Assembly (NCBI GenBank): GCA_032158295.1
Contig: CM063261.1
Location: 1,674,001-1,738,000, forward strand
DNA length: 64,000 nt
Reading direction: 5' to 3'
Origin: Pycnopodia helianthoides
Lineage: Eukaryota > Echinodermata > Asteroidea > Forcipulatida > Asteriidae
This document shows, piece by piece, positions 32,634 to 44,408 of this stretch. A program made the position numbers and the translations under genes. The notes beneath the pieces are model-generated. The model worked only from the letters and a program-made list of their open reading frames with translations. It was not told where the DNA came from and made no database searches. The stretch's first letter is position 1; every line of letters starts with the position of its first letter.

Positions 32634-33627
32634 CTGGTTATGGGGGAAGGGGGGGAGGTTAAAATGGCGACAATTGTTTTTTTTTAAGGGGGAGGGGGCA
32701 TTAGAAGTGTGCAGTATGAATGTAAGTCGTGTTATAAGTATGGGGGAGGGGGAGAGAATAATGATGATTATGGTATGAATGGGCAATGATCGGATCAATT
32801 CAAAGTTCGCATGATGAAAGTTATTTGGTGAATTAATGGACAATTCTACATCAAATCTATGGGTTAATCTGTTATTTGTCATTTGGTGGTTTTAATTAAA
32901 TCTTGAACGCTTTTGTCTTGGGCTTTAACACTGGCATAAGATACTGAATAAAAAAAAGGGGAAAGAGCTAGGTGGTTTCAAATACACACAAACGACACAA
33001 CATGTTTTTAAAATCCTAAGTAATGTGTTCAGAAAGGGTTACAAACGATCACATAAAGGGAAAAACAATTCTGATTATTGTCAGGAAAAATAAAATTAGA
33101 TTCAGAACTTAAGAATAAGTCCACAAAAATTTCTAAGCAGAAGTAAAGCAAATTTTGAGCAATAAATTTAATTGGTAACCAGTCACATCCATATCAAAGG
33201 TAGTCAGTAACAATGCTCAACAGTGGAAATTTGCTTGCCAGCCTAATAAAAATAATCTGCAACAAAAACAAAAATTTCAAAAGAATGTGTTTTCTTAAAA
33301 GACATTTGAAAGAAATTTGCACTATGATCATATTGAACTCCAAATAGCTTAATGGTGTTGCAGCCGTGTTGTTTATTACAAACCATTCCAGCGCACAGTG
33401 ATCAGATCAAACTGAGGCTGGATGGCTAAAATAGTCTGGTACCTTTCTGTCCAAATGATGACCAGCCTTCATGTATGCTATCCCATACAGGGAGCATAAC
33501 CACAAATGGTGGCAGCATAGTTGATTATAGAGATGTACAAATCCTCATGAGGACATTGATAACCATCTTTTAATGGTTTTACTTTCCTTCCCCCCTGTTC
33601 GGAGGATGGAATAGCCCCCCGACTTAC

Positions 33628-33853
33628 CCAAGGAATTGCGTGTTGGATGGACCGACCTCGAGGACGCGCGTCGCCAGAGACTCGTTCTCCAGGAGAGGCG
33701 GGGGTGTGGTCAGCTTGCTCTTCTTGATCAGACGGCATGTGACACGTGTGGGTCCGGAGGCACGTTTGGGTGGGATGACCACGCGGAGTCCAGGTAGACG
33801 ACAGCTCTTCATGGTGCCCCCGCGGGCATCCACCATGAAAACTGATCAGGAAG
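33628..33853 (-). CDS. Ank: Ankyrin exon: first ZU5 domain, N-terminal part, one frame break
   Basis: Entering in phase 2, the exon codes for GFLISF and then, in the next frame, [34 protein letters not shown] and [18 protein letters not shown], ending TQFLG. Family members have the contiguous text [12 protein letters not shown], so one surplus base lies at about 33834-33842. A stop at 33846-33848 blocks the MVDARGG frame upstream, so a frame change is unavoidable. With the base removed, entry and exit phases are both 2, as required. This is the start of the spectrin-binding ZU5 module. Confidence 0.92.
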
Positions 33854-33929
33854 CTAGTGGGATAGGAGAAGAAAAGGACAACATGATAAGTTTTCCCAAG
33901 TCTTGGAGAAAAACACAGGCACCCCAGGC

Positions 33930-34030
33930 GTGTTGTGGCCGAGCGGTTTAGTGCATCGGGCATTAAGTTCTGGTTCTGGTTTTAACACAAGATCTGAACC
34001 TTATCTTCAACAAAGACAATCAAAGGTCCA
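33930..34030 (+). mobile_element. tRNA(Leu)-like SINE head
   Basis: GTTGTGGCCGAGCGGTTTAG and TGCATCGGGC match the first half of a tRNA-Leu including its A box. The rest diverges, so this is a SINE or tRNA relic, about 80 bp upstream of a ZU5 exon. Confidence 0.55.
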
Positions 34031-34165
34031 AACCTAGTGGTTTTTTATTTTCTAAATCCATCCAGATATTCTCAAAGCTGAAATGCAGAGTGAATGTCGG
34101 GGAAGGTAATGTAGATTTCTAGCTTGGATTTGAATGGAATTGTTAAAGGCAAGAACATTTCCTAC

Positions 34166-34582
34166 CCGGCAAATATGGGTACACTGTTTATTGGAGCGTT
34201 GTCACTCAGTGCGGCGGATATCGGGCGGCCGTTCTGTCCATACACCATCCCTGTAATCAGCTTGCCGTCATCATCCTTGTACGGGTCGCCCACAGACACT
34301 CTCTTCCCTTCTGGGGTAGTCACAAACGAGGTGCGCACCGCTGGACTGGAGGACATGAGTGGGGCAGAGTGCTCCACGGTGACCTCGGTGGAGCGCATGA
34401 TGACTTCACCGTCGGCGAAGCTCTCCTCGGCCTCACTGAGTGGGATGTCGCGGCTGAGGGTGCTGACGCGGGAGTCATGGTGCTGTACCTTGTGGGCTCA
34501 GCATGGCGCTGCGGTATTTACCACCCTGAGGGGTACTGTATCGACCAGAGAGTGAGTCACTGCCGGAGTAGTATCTCAAGTT
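34166..34582 (-). CDS. Ank: Ankyrin exon: Ser-rich linker, with one frame break
   Basis: A 417-bp exon between a TTTCAG acceptor and a CCGG|GTAGGA donor. The first part reads NLRYYSGSDSLSGRYS, comparable to the YLRYSLEGGRSDSLRSF linker of ANK2/ANK3, until a stop at 34475-34477. The second part is open in another frame from HHDSRVSTLSRDIPLSE to SVPIFAG. The frame must change between 34478 and 34497. One surplus base would join the parts, and only then does the exon leave in phase 2 as the next exon requires. The doubled C at 34488-34489 is a possible site. Either a sequence error or a genuine lesion. Confidence 0.85.
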
Positions 34583-35081
34583 CTGAAATAAAAGCCAAAT
34601 AATACAATTCAAGAATAAAACAAAATAAAATAAACTTCCCTTCCCCTTCTTATTCTGAACTCTCCCTGAAGGGGAAGAAAAAAAACATAACTAACTTGCA
34701 AAGCACTTTTTAAAAACATTTCAAAAAACAAAGCCCTGAAATTGATTGTTCATCAAGGTACTGAAAGAACTTTTATTGAAAGAAATTTTTGAATACATAT
34801 TAGTTCCAAAAGAACTCGAATTTAAACAGGTTCCAGAATTGTTCCCCATTAAAGTATTTAAATGATCATTAGTTTTCAAGAATTGATAGACTACCAATAT
34901 TATCCTAATACTTATCCATTTGCAAAGTTCCTGAAAAAATTTATCAACAGGTTCTTAACAAATACTGATGAACTAATTAATGGATTCAAACACACTACGA
35001 ACAGTTTCAAAAAATATTAAAGTTCTATACAGCTTCAACAGGTTCCTATAATGAATGTAAAAGTACTAATGAACTATATAC

Positions 35082-35209
35082 CGGTTCCCCCTGGATCCAT
35101 TCATCTTCCCAGGATTTGCGGTTTGAGATGGGCATGGAGTCATCCCCCATCGTCTTGATCTCTTGAGGAGTCAGGAGGGAGTTGTCTCCGGTCATAGAAA
35201 TGTCATCAG
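35082..35209 (-). CDS. Ank: Ankyrin exon: acidic linker before ZU5
   Basis: A 128-bp exon entering in phase 1 and leaving in phase 0, coding for 42 residues plus the split Ala codon. DDISMTGDNSLLTPQEIK and GDDSMPIS match the MTGD...P.DLKELGDDSLP stretch that precedes the ZU5 domains in vertebrate ankyrins. Donor CCG|GTATAT. Confidence 0.93.
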
Positions 35210-38200
35210 CTAAAAAAGTAGAAAGGTCATTAGACATAAAAGTCATGGGTCAAAGGTCAATGGAAATACTTGCAACATTGGGAAAGATAAACTCAAATTT
35301 TCAATGGTTAGAAAGGCTAACGGAAAAAAAGCATGTCGTCAAGTTGTTCCAGAATCCAAAAGATACATGACTTTTCATTCAATGCGACTGGATAAAGGCA
35401 AAGAAAGATCAACAGATCATTATAGTCTGTTCTTTAAGGCACATATAGAAACCAACACATACACGTACATATTGTACCTCTTCAAAGCGTTTTGGGGGGA
35501 CATGGAGAAGGGTGAAAGTGGGATGACCTTTTTCATGACCTCACAAGAAGACAACATCCTGTTCACGAACACGACATAAACTCACACCTCGGTGTTGTTG
35601 GTTTTTTTTTTAGGGGGTCTGGGTACATTACAGGGAAAGTTGATGTTTTCAACAGTGGCAAACTATGCTTTTTGCAAACTTGCTTTTTGCAAACTTGCTT
35701 AGAAGCTAATCTAATGAGGTTAGATCCAAACAGACCTCTGAAGGTTAAGGCTTTTTTAGCGATTCAGTTTCCATTATTGAAATAAATGTTCACATCACCA
35801 AAGTTCTCGTAACAGATCCGCTTTTGTTTACTACTGTCCCTAAAACGAGCCAAACAATCAACATGACAACAACACTTTCTCACAAGAGTGGTGAAAAGGG
35901 TCACAGACTTACTCACAAATACAGATCAGTCGTGCATTAGCGCATCACCAAAGACGCCCTTTGTTCTTTTCTACTGTAGTAAAACTTTTCAAACAATGGC
36001 ATGACATACTCCACGAAACATGTATTGTCACCAGACTCTTATCACCAGATATAATATCCATCCTACACACTGAGAATCCCAGGCTTCTGGGTACCAGACA
36101 AACTCCTCAAGAGCTCAGAGGCTCAAAATATCAAGTCCTCTAACCTCCCCCCCCCCCCGAAAATCAGTTGAGCTAAAAAAATAAAAGTAGTATCATAAAT
36201 CGGATAAAAGGAAATTCAAAAGCAGCTAGGGTAAAAAAAGTCACGCCAGCCCATCCCTCTGTAAAATCACATTCTAAGTGTGCCTGATTTTCTTTTGTAA
36301 TGTCGGAAGTACAAGCGATTTTGACTCAAAAACATACACAAAATAACTAAAAGGTCCACAGATTAGGACAAAAGTACTAATCTGAAAAAAAAGTCAAAAT
36401 AAACCCTGAGGAATAAGAAATGTTTGAAATTTAATAACAATAAAAAAATAAAAATAAATAGGACATGCTTATAATATAGGAATGAGAAAGATAATAAAGT
36501 TGTTGTACATATAATTTGATGGTATTTCAGATTTAAAATCATGCGTTAAATCCATGCAAAATTGTACATATGTAATTTCATTATTTGACACTAACATGCT
36601 ATAAAAAAAAGAGAAACTAAAAAACTAGGGTAAAAATATACTCATTGGGTACATAAAGGCGCAGGCATGAATGCTGTTTACTTAATTAGAAGGGGAATGG
36701 TCCGACCTTTTCTCTAGCTTTAGAAGGAATAAATGACGATTGAGGTTTGGGGAAGTTTGAGTATAGCTTTTTGTGAGCAAATCAGTGTACTGACTGTCTT
36801 CAGATTTTGATACTCGATAAGTTTCAGGACATAAAGAAATTGGGATATTTCTTTTCAAAATCACAAAGAAATTTTTGTTAGAATGGAAAAAAAATTACGT
36901 GAACAGTTCTTGCAATTACCCCGCCCCTTTCACATATTCTTCATGATAAGTTGAGAAAAAAGGAAGGACATACTTTTGAAGTGAAGTCAAGAGAATTGAT
37001 CAATACACGAGACGAATAAAGACAGTAGGTGTTGTTGTCACAGACATGTCCCCCAAACTGGAGATAACGATATCCCAATCTGGATAGTATTTTTGCAGAA
37101 GGTAGGTTTGTTGATTGTGGGTCTCTCTTGATTGGGACCACAAATACTTGGAAGAATATTATTCCAATCAAAGAATAACACTTTGTATGCCCGTTATGAT
37201 AGTTTTTGTCATCGCAGCCAAAAGGGTTTTCCATAAAAGCAAACAAGTTGGGTTGATATTGTGGGACTAACGGTTTTGACTTGGCACCACTGATATCCTG
37301 AAAGGTAGAATAGGATACCAACTTTGGGATGAAAATTATACCCCAATGGGGTGACTAAAAGGTGACAACAACCCTGTTAGTCTTGGTCTTGTCCCCAAGT
37401 GTTCCCAAGTGGGGACTACCATTATCTTAATTGGGAGTGCAGGGTCCTGATCAGGATAGTAGTCACGTGCATTCATACCCTCGATTGGGACTACCATTAT
37501 CCTAATTGGGAGTACAGGGTCCTGATCAGGATAGCAGTACACCCTGATTGGGACCACTCGGGGGAGAAGTAGTAAAAAATGGAACAGATGAAGTAAAGTC
37601 AAACAAATTGAACTGAACACACACACACAAGACCTACCAGGACTGCCTAATTCTAGACATGATGTGGTGGAGATAGTAATGGCAGAGAAAAATCGCAAAA
37701 GTCATTACAATGTGAACTTGATTCGGTCAAACCTCAAAACATTTGGGTCCGATGTCAGGTTTGTAGTTAACTTTCACAAAATTGTTTCACAAAATTTCTG
37801 GTTTATGGATTTCAGACAAACCTGTCTCTGAAAGGTTATGTTGTTATTTTTAAATTTTTTCAAGAAGTAACATTTTTCTCAAGGGAGAGAGAATTAGTAA
37901 ACGATCAAAATTGGGTACTTTTCAGGATGTTAACAATAGGGAATGATTTTGGTTAAAAAGCAAGAATGACATGATAATGCAGGTTGCAGGGCCAGTGCAT
38001 CAACATCCGGTGGCCCCTGAATATGAACAATGTTGATGCAACAGCCTCTGCACGATCAAAGTGTGGTTAAAATCATCAGTTGACCAAGGCACACTCACTC
38101 TTATTGTTGGGGACAAAACATTTTGAGACCGAGTCCGAACTTTTTTTTAATGAAACATTCGGTGTTTTGACAAAACAGTGGGGGAGTGTACCTTCGTCTC

Positions 38201-39883
38201 GAGTTAAAAAAGGATCGCAAGAGTGCAGCACTATGTTAAGAAGCAACAACTTGTATATCAGGCAGGATGTTGCAACTTGTCTAAGACACACCAGGATTTG
38301 CTGCGTTATTATGTAGCCACACTACCACACGTGTACCTCAATCATTTTGTTACAGCACTAGTACTAGTTTGAGTGAGTTAAGGTCTCTACTTTGTTTAAG
38401 TACTAGTACTGGTTTTAGTACCCAGTCTAGATCTCTAGTTTGATAGAGGGGTCATAACTCGAATAGTTAGAAAGAAAAAGATTAGAAAGACTTTGTTAAT
38501 GTTCCCCTAGAGCCCTCGAGTCTACCACATGTAACATTTGTATTAAAAGCTTGTTACATGAAATACCGTCACACGATTCTCTATAGTTTGTTTTGTGTTT
38601 AGTAAGGAATAATTTCTCTGGTTACTTGTGAGGGATGTCTGTTGTGTTATTTGAGCTTGGGTGGATTTTAGTTGTTTTTGAGGGAGGGGAGGAGAGTCCT
38701 TCCCAGCTCACCTAACGGGGATAATATCCGCCTACGTTGACCGTTAAAGACATAGAAATGACGACCTGTGGAGGGGGTTTATAAGGGTATCAAAAACTCA
38801 ATCCTGGGACGATTCTCAAACATCTCCAATCAGATTTTCTCACTTCATTAATTTCTTATCCTGATTTCAAGGATATTTAAGATGAATAGTAACAGACTTA
38901 AGTGTTGTTGTGTTTTTTTTTTTACACAATGCATTCTTGAAAATATTACTCTATTTTTCTATTTTCAATTTTTAGAAATAATTTTGGGTTTTTACTTTGT
39001 ATTTCAACTTTCCGAATATATTTACTGTAGCTTCTTGTGACACAAAAGTCTAAAATTGGGTTGAATTGTTTTGGAAATTATTGGGATATGGTATTGAATA
39101 TTATTATTAATTTTCTTTCATAAATTTGTCTTTTCTTCTTTTCATCAGATCTTTGTTTGCATCAAATAAGATGCAAAATGTATGTTAGATTTGAAAAGTG
39201 TTTGTACTGTCATCATTGAAATTATGGCATCATCAAATTCAGACCCCATTCGTCGATAAAGAATCTTCAAATGTTTGCTTTACCAATTTTTGTTAATGGC
39301 TACCAAACCCCAGCAAATCTAGCAAAAAATCACCTCAGCAAAGCTTGACAATAGCAGCCAGTTTTGCGAAAAGGAATCCAATGCTCACAGCAATTGACAG
39401 ACAGCCATTTTATTTGCAAAAGAAAATGACAAGGAAGGGGGGAAAGACTGCACATTTATTTAAAACAAATTCTTCTTAAAAAAAAATTTGGAAAGTACCC
39501 TTGCTCCTTTAAAAACACTTTTTTAAATAATAATTTCCTGGAATTCGTCATTCTTTATTATAAAAATTTTATCATGACTTTGATAAAGCCATTTTGAAAA
39601 AGTTTAAACTGTGATGGATTGTTCGGTCCGCAAGTTAAAAGTTTCACTTTTCATATGAGCCATTTACAATAAAAGCTTGAATTTGCAACCCACAACAAAA
39701 AAACAATTTTGGGATGGGCCAAAATGTTTTGATCACAGCAATTTTTAAAAAGCAAATTCCAGTGAATCAGCAACACAGTCACTCCATGCAGTTTAATTAT
39801 TTATGGGAAGGTTTTTGATTTTTTTTTTTTTTGCAATATCAGCCCGTTAAATGACAACAAAATCAACAAGAAATCCAACCTAC
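35210..39883. other. Intron (4.7 kb)
   Basis: No exon found. It holds the degenerate GATTGGGA repeat cluster at 37050-37560, a short block of CTAGTACTAG motifs near 38355-38440, two adjacent TTTTTGCAAACTTGC copies near 35670-35698 and several poly-C, poly-T and A-rich runs. Confidence 0.5.
37050..37560. repeat. Degenerate GATTGGGA repeats with one 75-bp duplication
   Basis: GGGACTACCATTAT and GGGTCCTGATCAGGATAG occur twice, 75 bp apart, within a wider cluster of ATTGGGA motifs. Related to 18130-18500. Confidence 0.7.
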
Positions 39884-39959
39884 CTTCGTCCTCGTTGTCC
39901 GACATGAAGGAGATTATCATAGTCTCAGGAACTTGAACTTTCAACTTCTCATCGGTTGG
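39884..39959 (-). CDS. Ank: Ankyrin exon: linker after the repeats
   Basis: A 76-bp exon entering in phase 0 and leaving in phase 1. It codes for PTDEKLKVQVPETMIISF and then MSDNEDE. It corresponds to the conserved PET...SEDEG segment that in other ankyrins folds back along the repeat solenoid. Confidence 0.9.
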
Positions 39960-40332
39960 CTAACATTTTAGAAAAATCAGTCAGCAAAATTTTTTTTAAA
40001 TTCCTTGTAGTTAAAGATTGCAAATAGTTTTCTAATATATTTTTTCTTTTATAAAGCTGCAAAGTAAACAAATTTGTTAAAGTTGCTAGATCCAATATTT
40101 GGCTGAGAAATACATCATTTGGGCAAAAATCGGGCCACGTATCTTAAAGCAAATGTAATTATAACTAGTTGTTCTGCTAATTCGTTACTTTGAAAGCAAC
40201 ACTTTCTACATGGCAGGTCTGTGAATTATATTTTGCAATTATTTGTTTTTTTGTTTTTTTGCATTAACTTATGTTAATATTTGTTCACATCCCCCACAAA
40301 TTATTATTTTTTAAAGAAAAAGAGTTACTCAC

Positions 40333-40434
40333 TGAAGTTACAATGGTGGTCTCCACAGTTGTGACAGTTGTTAAGGTGTTGACAACAGAGATGTAACCGA
40401 ACCTCTTTGCAATTGCCAAGGCAGTGTAACCATT
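40333..40434 (-). CDS. Ank: Ankyrin exon: repeat 24
   Basis: A 102-bp phase-0 exon for 34 residues, NGYTALAIAKRFGYISVV followed by a Thr/Val-rich end. The ALAIAKR.GYISVV block is the conserved capping repeat that closes the solenoid. Donor TCA|GTGAGT. Confidence 0.95.
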
Positions 40435-40529
40435 CTAAAAGAAAATAAGGGCATATCTTACCAGGTAAATTATCAACTCCAAGATTCATCAAAAATTGGG
40501 ATAGCCAAGGGTGGAGTTTTTCTTAATGG

Positions 40530-41045
40530 GAAGTGGGCTTGTGTCTCCCTTGGTCTAGAGGATGAAGCCCCCTGAACCTTCCGGGTGTTACATTATTAAC
40601 AAACTCTCTGCATCACCAAGAATAAAAAACTAGGGTAGTGGGCCTGGGTCTCCCCTGGGTCTAGAGGATTAAGCCCCCTGAACCTCCTGGGTGTTAAATT
40701 TCAGAGGATTTACACACTCTCTGCATCACCATAAATAAAGAACTAGGGTAGTGGGCCTGGGTCTCCCTTGGGTCTAGAGGATTAAGCCCCCTGAACCTCC
40801 TGAGTGTTACATTTCAAAGGAATTACAGACTCTCTACATCACTGTCAATGAAGGACTAGGGTAGTGGGCCTGGGTCTCCCCTGGGTCTAGAGGATTAAGC
40901 CCCCTGAACCTCATTCAAAGGAATTACAGACTCTCTACATCACTGTCAATGAAGGACTAGGGTAGTGGGCCTGGGTCTCCCCTGAGTGGGCCTGGGTCTC
41001 CCCTGGGTCTAGACGATTAAGCCCCCTGAACCTCCAGGTCTCTAC
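40530..41045. repeat. Tandem satellite, about 110-120 bp unit
   Basis: Four to five copies in tandem of a unit containing GTGGGCCTGGGTCTCCC, CTAGAGGATTAAGCCCCC, a short variable part and CATCACC followed by an A-rich end. The last copies are shortened by internal deletion. It lies in the intron between repeat-23 and repeat-24 exons, within 150 bp of the first. Confidence 0.9.
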
Positions 41046-41189
41046 ATCACCATGAACAAAAAACACCAAGTAAAGAATGAGACTTTTTCCCACATTTTAC
41101 ATTTGTTGGATATTTCTGCAATGAGAATGGTGTGGATTGAGGATTTCCCAACAACATGCTCAATTTTGGTTGATGTTGTTAGTACTCAC

Positions 41190-41288
41190 ATTGGCTGTCT
41201 CGTTGGGGTCAGCCCCATTGGTCAGCAGGAGATTGATGATGGCTACATGACCCTGCTGAGAGGCTTGATGAAGAGGAGTCAGTCCATG
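41190..41288 (-). CDS. Ank: Ankyrin exon: repeat 23
   Basis: A 99-bp phase-0 exon for 33 residues, [18 protein letters not shown] to DPNETAN. TPLHQA.QQGH is the signature of repeat 23. Donor AAT|GTGAGT. A 120-bp satellite lies directly downstream in the intron. Confidence 0.96.
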
Positions 41289-41922
41289 CTGCAAGAGAAA
41301 CAGTCCTCACACTTTTAAAATGTTGCATTTCTTCAAAAACAATTCAGCATGTCAAACATCCTAAACAACTGTTGTGACTTTTGAGATTTGGGTTCTTTAG
41401 GGGGAGAGATGATGTTTAAAAAAAAAAAAAAAGCTTCTTGAAGATTTGCTGAGATTTGCCGAGATATGGCGGCACCTTTCTTGGTTTCTCTTGGCAAGAC
41501 ATGGTGACAAATGAGGATCTGGAAAGATGCATTGAAGGCCGCTGGACTTTTTTTGTCTGACACAGTGTATGCGCGCAGAGCAAGCTGGTGTGATTATGCA
41601 CCGCAAAGTGGTGGTCCATCAACTGCAGTAACTGCAGGTTTTCCCAGCACAAACAAGGAGAGGATTAGGACGCCCTGGAGCCAGTTGGATGAACAACTTG
41701 ATACAGCGGAGTGGTCTTTCAGTCGCTGAAATAAAGGGCACTGGGTTGCCCAGATTTGGAATAAAAAAAAACTCTTAACAGCCCAGACAACGGCTCTTTG
41801 AATTGTGATTATGATGATGAATAAAAACTTGTAATAATAATAATAATAATAATAAATTGTTGTTCTGGATCAACCCTTTAAAGGTTTTTGATCTTCAAAA
41901 TGTTGTTCTGGATCAACCATAC

Positions 41923-42120
41923 CTTAGTCTTGGCCTGGATAGCGGCACTATTCTGCAGGAGATAGGCAGCTGTCTTCAGGTTGCCGTGATGACAAGCCAC
42001 GTGGAGTGGGGTGTAACCGGCCTTGGTGCGTGGATCGATTCCAGAGCCGTTCTTGACCAGGATTTTGGCACAGTCAAGCTGGTCCTCTTGGGCAGCCAGA
42101 TGCAGGGGTGTCAAGCCGTT
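41923..42120 (-). CDS. Ank: Ankyrin exon: repeats 21 and 22
   Basis: A 198-bp phase-0 exon for 66 residues: NGLTPLHLAAQEDQLDCA and AGYTPLHVACHHGNLKTA, ending AAIQAKTK. Repeat 21 carries QEDQ as in vertebrate ankyrins, and repeat 22 the CHHGN block. An 18-base stretch around the donor (TGTTGTTCTGGATCAACC on the plus strand) is repeated about 40 bp further into the intron. Confidence 0.96.
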
Positions 42121-42717
42121 CTGCATTGGGCCAAATAAGATTGGATGAAAAGAGGCCAAGCACAGTCTACGCAAGATGTTTACTAACAATTCCTGACAAC
42201 TTTTTTAGAAAACCATAAGTTACTTATAAGAAGCCGACGTACCGACAGAGGCCCTATTTCATAGAGCTGCTAAAGCACAAAAAGTAGCTAAGGGCAAAAC
42301 AAATTCGCTTACTAGAATATATGTGGTATATCTAAAATTATGGATAATGAGATAGTCTTTGAGCTAAGCTTAAGACACCAGAAGCACAAACTTCATTTGA
42401 TGAAATCAGCATCAAAACGTAAGTGGAAAAGCTGATGTTTCAACTGTAAATATTTGTCACTTTAAGTTTTTTTGAACTATGAAAAGACATGCAACTTTGT
42501 ACTTGCGAATAAAAAGGAAACTACCTGGCACACAAAACTCTGTACAATGTTTTTTTTTTTTTTATAATACAAAAGAGGCAATCATCAACTTTACAGCTTT
42601 AAAGTGGCATTCTTGTGTGAATGAGGCTTAAAGCCACTTTAAGATAGAGGAAAATCTGCAAAACTAAAAAGAAAACCATCAGCTCTCATCGAAAGCCAGG
42701 TTATTCTCAGGCTGTAC

Positions 42718-42915
42718 CTTAGCAGCGATGTCCGGCTTAGCACCTCGCTCCAGCAGCAGAGACAGCATGTCGGTGTGGCCCTCCTGGGCAGCCAGATGGA
42801 TGGGGCTGATGCCCTGCTTGGTCATGGAGTTGGTGTCAGCACCGTACTCTAGCAGGGTGGTGGCAACGTCTAGCTGGTTCTTCTTGGCCGCGATGTGCAG
42901 GGGAGTGAAACCGTT
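42718..42915 (-). CDS. Ank: Ankyrin exon: repeats 19 and 20
   Basis: A 198-bp phase-0 exon for 66 residues: [18 protein letters not shown] and [18 protein letters not shown], ending KPDIAAK. AAKKNQ and [13 protein letters not shown] are family signatures of these two repeats. Donor AAG|GTACAG. Confidence 0.96.
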
Positions 42916-43251
42916 CTACGTGGAGAAGAAGTAAGGGAACTCATTCGTCAAAAAAAAGTTGTCAATTCGTCGGTTGATCAAACTTTTCAACATGGTTTCC
43001 TGAAACACACTTTTGCTTGACAACTTGATTTAGTGTTCTTCTGCCTCGTACCCAATAAGATGTTAATTACCCAACTGCAGTTTGTAATGAAACCATTCTT
43101 GTGGGGTGTTATATTTTGGGAGGGTGTCAAAGACAACATATTTGTGTGAAGGTGTTTAGCGATGTACCCTCATCAAGAAGGAGCACTGTTCAGAGAGTGT
43201 AAAGGGTGGGGGGCAGGGACTCTTGGTTTGGGGAGGGTAAGGGCAACATAC

Positions 43252-43350
43252 CTGTGCCACAGTGTGTGGTGATGCACCCTGGTCTAGCAGTAGCATAGCC
43301 ACGTCTGGGTTGTCATAATGAGCTGCAATGTGCAGAGGTGTCAAGCCATT
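43252..43350 (-). CDS. Ank: Ankyrin exon: repeat 18
   Basis: A 99-bp phase-0 exon for 33 residues, [18 protein letters not shown] to ASPHTVAQ. It corresponds to NGLTPLHVA.HYDN of other ankyrins. Donor CAG|GTATGT. Confidence 0.96.
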
Positions 43351-43724
43351 CTGTAACCAATCGCATAGAACAACATTTAGGACTTGGATTCCACGCTATT
43401 CAGTCCAAGTGTTGAGACCAATTAAGAACTCACTCCGCGGCAGTGAAGTTAATAACAAGAAGTCCCCCTCGATCCACTGAGAAAAAAATAACAGTCCTAG
43501 CAGATTTCCTTTAAAAAAAAATATTTGTGAACTATTTCTATTTATTATTATTTTTGTTGCATCATGAGCGAGCGCCATGAGCGCCTTTTCAGCGGATACC
43601 AGCGCTACACAAGACTGTTTCATTATTTAGCTTCCAATAGTCCTAATAGGCTTGCTTCCATTTGATTTAAGAAAGAAGAAGAAAAAAAAGAAGGAAAACC
43701 TGAGGGCAAAGTTTACTGACTTAC

Positions 43725-43823
43725 CTGTGCTGTAGCGTCAGGTGATGCAGCGTTTTTGAGTAGAAGGGAAGCCACACCGAGGCGGCCGTACTTAGCGGCT
43801 ACATGCAGCGGTGTGAACTCTTT
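43725..43823 (-). CDS. Ank: Ankyrin exon: repeat 17
   Basis: A 99-bp phase-0 exon for 33 residues, [18 protein letters not shown] to ASPDATAQ. The KYG block matches [11 protein letters not shown] of repeat 17. Donor CAG|GTAAGT. Confidence 0.96.
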
Positions 43824-43924
43824 CTGTTTGGGGAAAATAAAGTGGAACGAGTTCACGTTAGTAGAGGCAACTAGTCTTCATATTTCCCCTAGGTAGAACA
43901 TATCCAATCTAATCAAATCTTCAA

Positions 43925-43952
43925 AGGTAGGGTCTTAGCTTGGTTTTAACAG
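43925..43952. mobile_element. End fragment of the AAAGGTAGGGTCATAG family
   Basis: AAAGGTAGGGTCTTAGCTTGG matches the end of the elements at 17461 and 49373; the rest is missing. Confidence 0.4.
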
Positions 43953-44040
43953 CTTCTTTTTCCACCAGGCAGACAGTAAAAAGTCTGAATTCATAAGAAA
44001 AGAATCTGACATTTCTCACCCCAGAGCTTTGGTAAGAATG

Positions 44041-44263
44041 GACCTTTCCCATGAAATATGCTAATTAGATTCACGCAAGCGTCCAGACACTACTGGTTGG
44101 CAAATGCCATAGAGTTATGCACTAGGCAGATGCACAAACGCGTGTGCGTCACGTCACCATCAGTCCCATACAAAAAGGTGTGGTGTTCACTCATTTTGCC
44201 AACCAGTGGAAAAAGTGCAGAAGCGCGATGTTCAATTTACATATTTCATGGGAAGGGTCTATT
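44041..44263. mobile_element. Foldback element, GACC(T)TTCCCATGAAATATG ends
   Basis: Inverted ends GACCTTTCCCATGAAATATG and CATATTTCATGGGAAGGGTC about 220 bp apart; TGGTTGGCAAA and TTTGCCAACCA are inverted inside. Confidence 0.8.
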
Positions 44264-44408
44264 AACATTACCATCGACAACAAAAGAGGTGATTCAAGAT
44301 TATAATTACTGATGTTAATCAATGTTTGGTTGGTACATCTTTTTGTTGGATCCACGCAGAATCAAATCCATCTTAACAGAGTAATTCATGGTAAGAATTT
44401 TGTCGCAC

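Noticed and set aside
11085..34582. Reading the gene as a pseudogene because of three frame breaks
   Set aside because: All other exons, splice sites and conserved residues are intact, and phases on both sides of each break fit only the unbroken form.
40530..41045. CRISPR-like array
   Set aside because: Units are contiguous and diverge gradually, with no unique spacers, in an animal intron.
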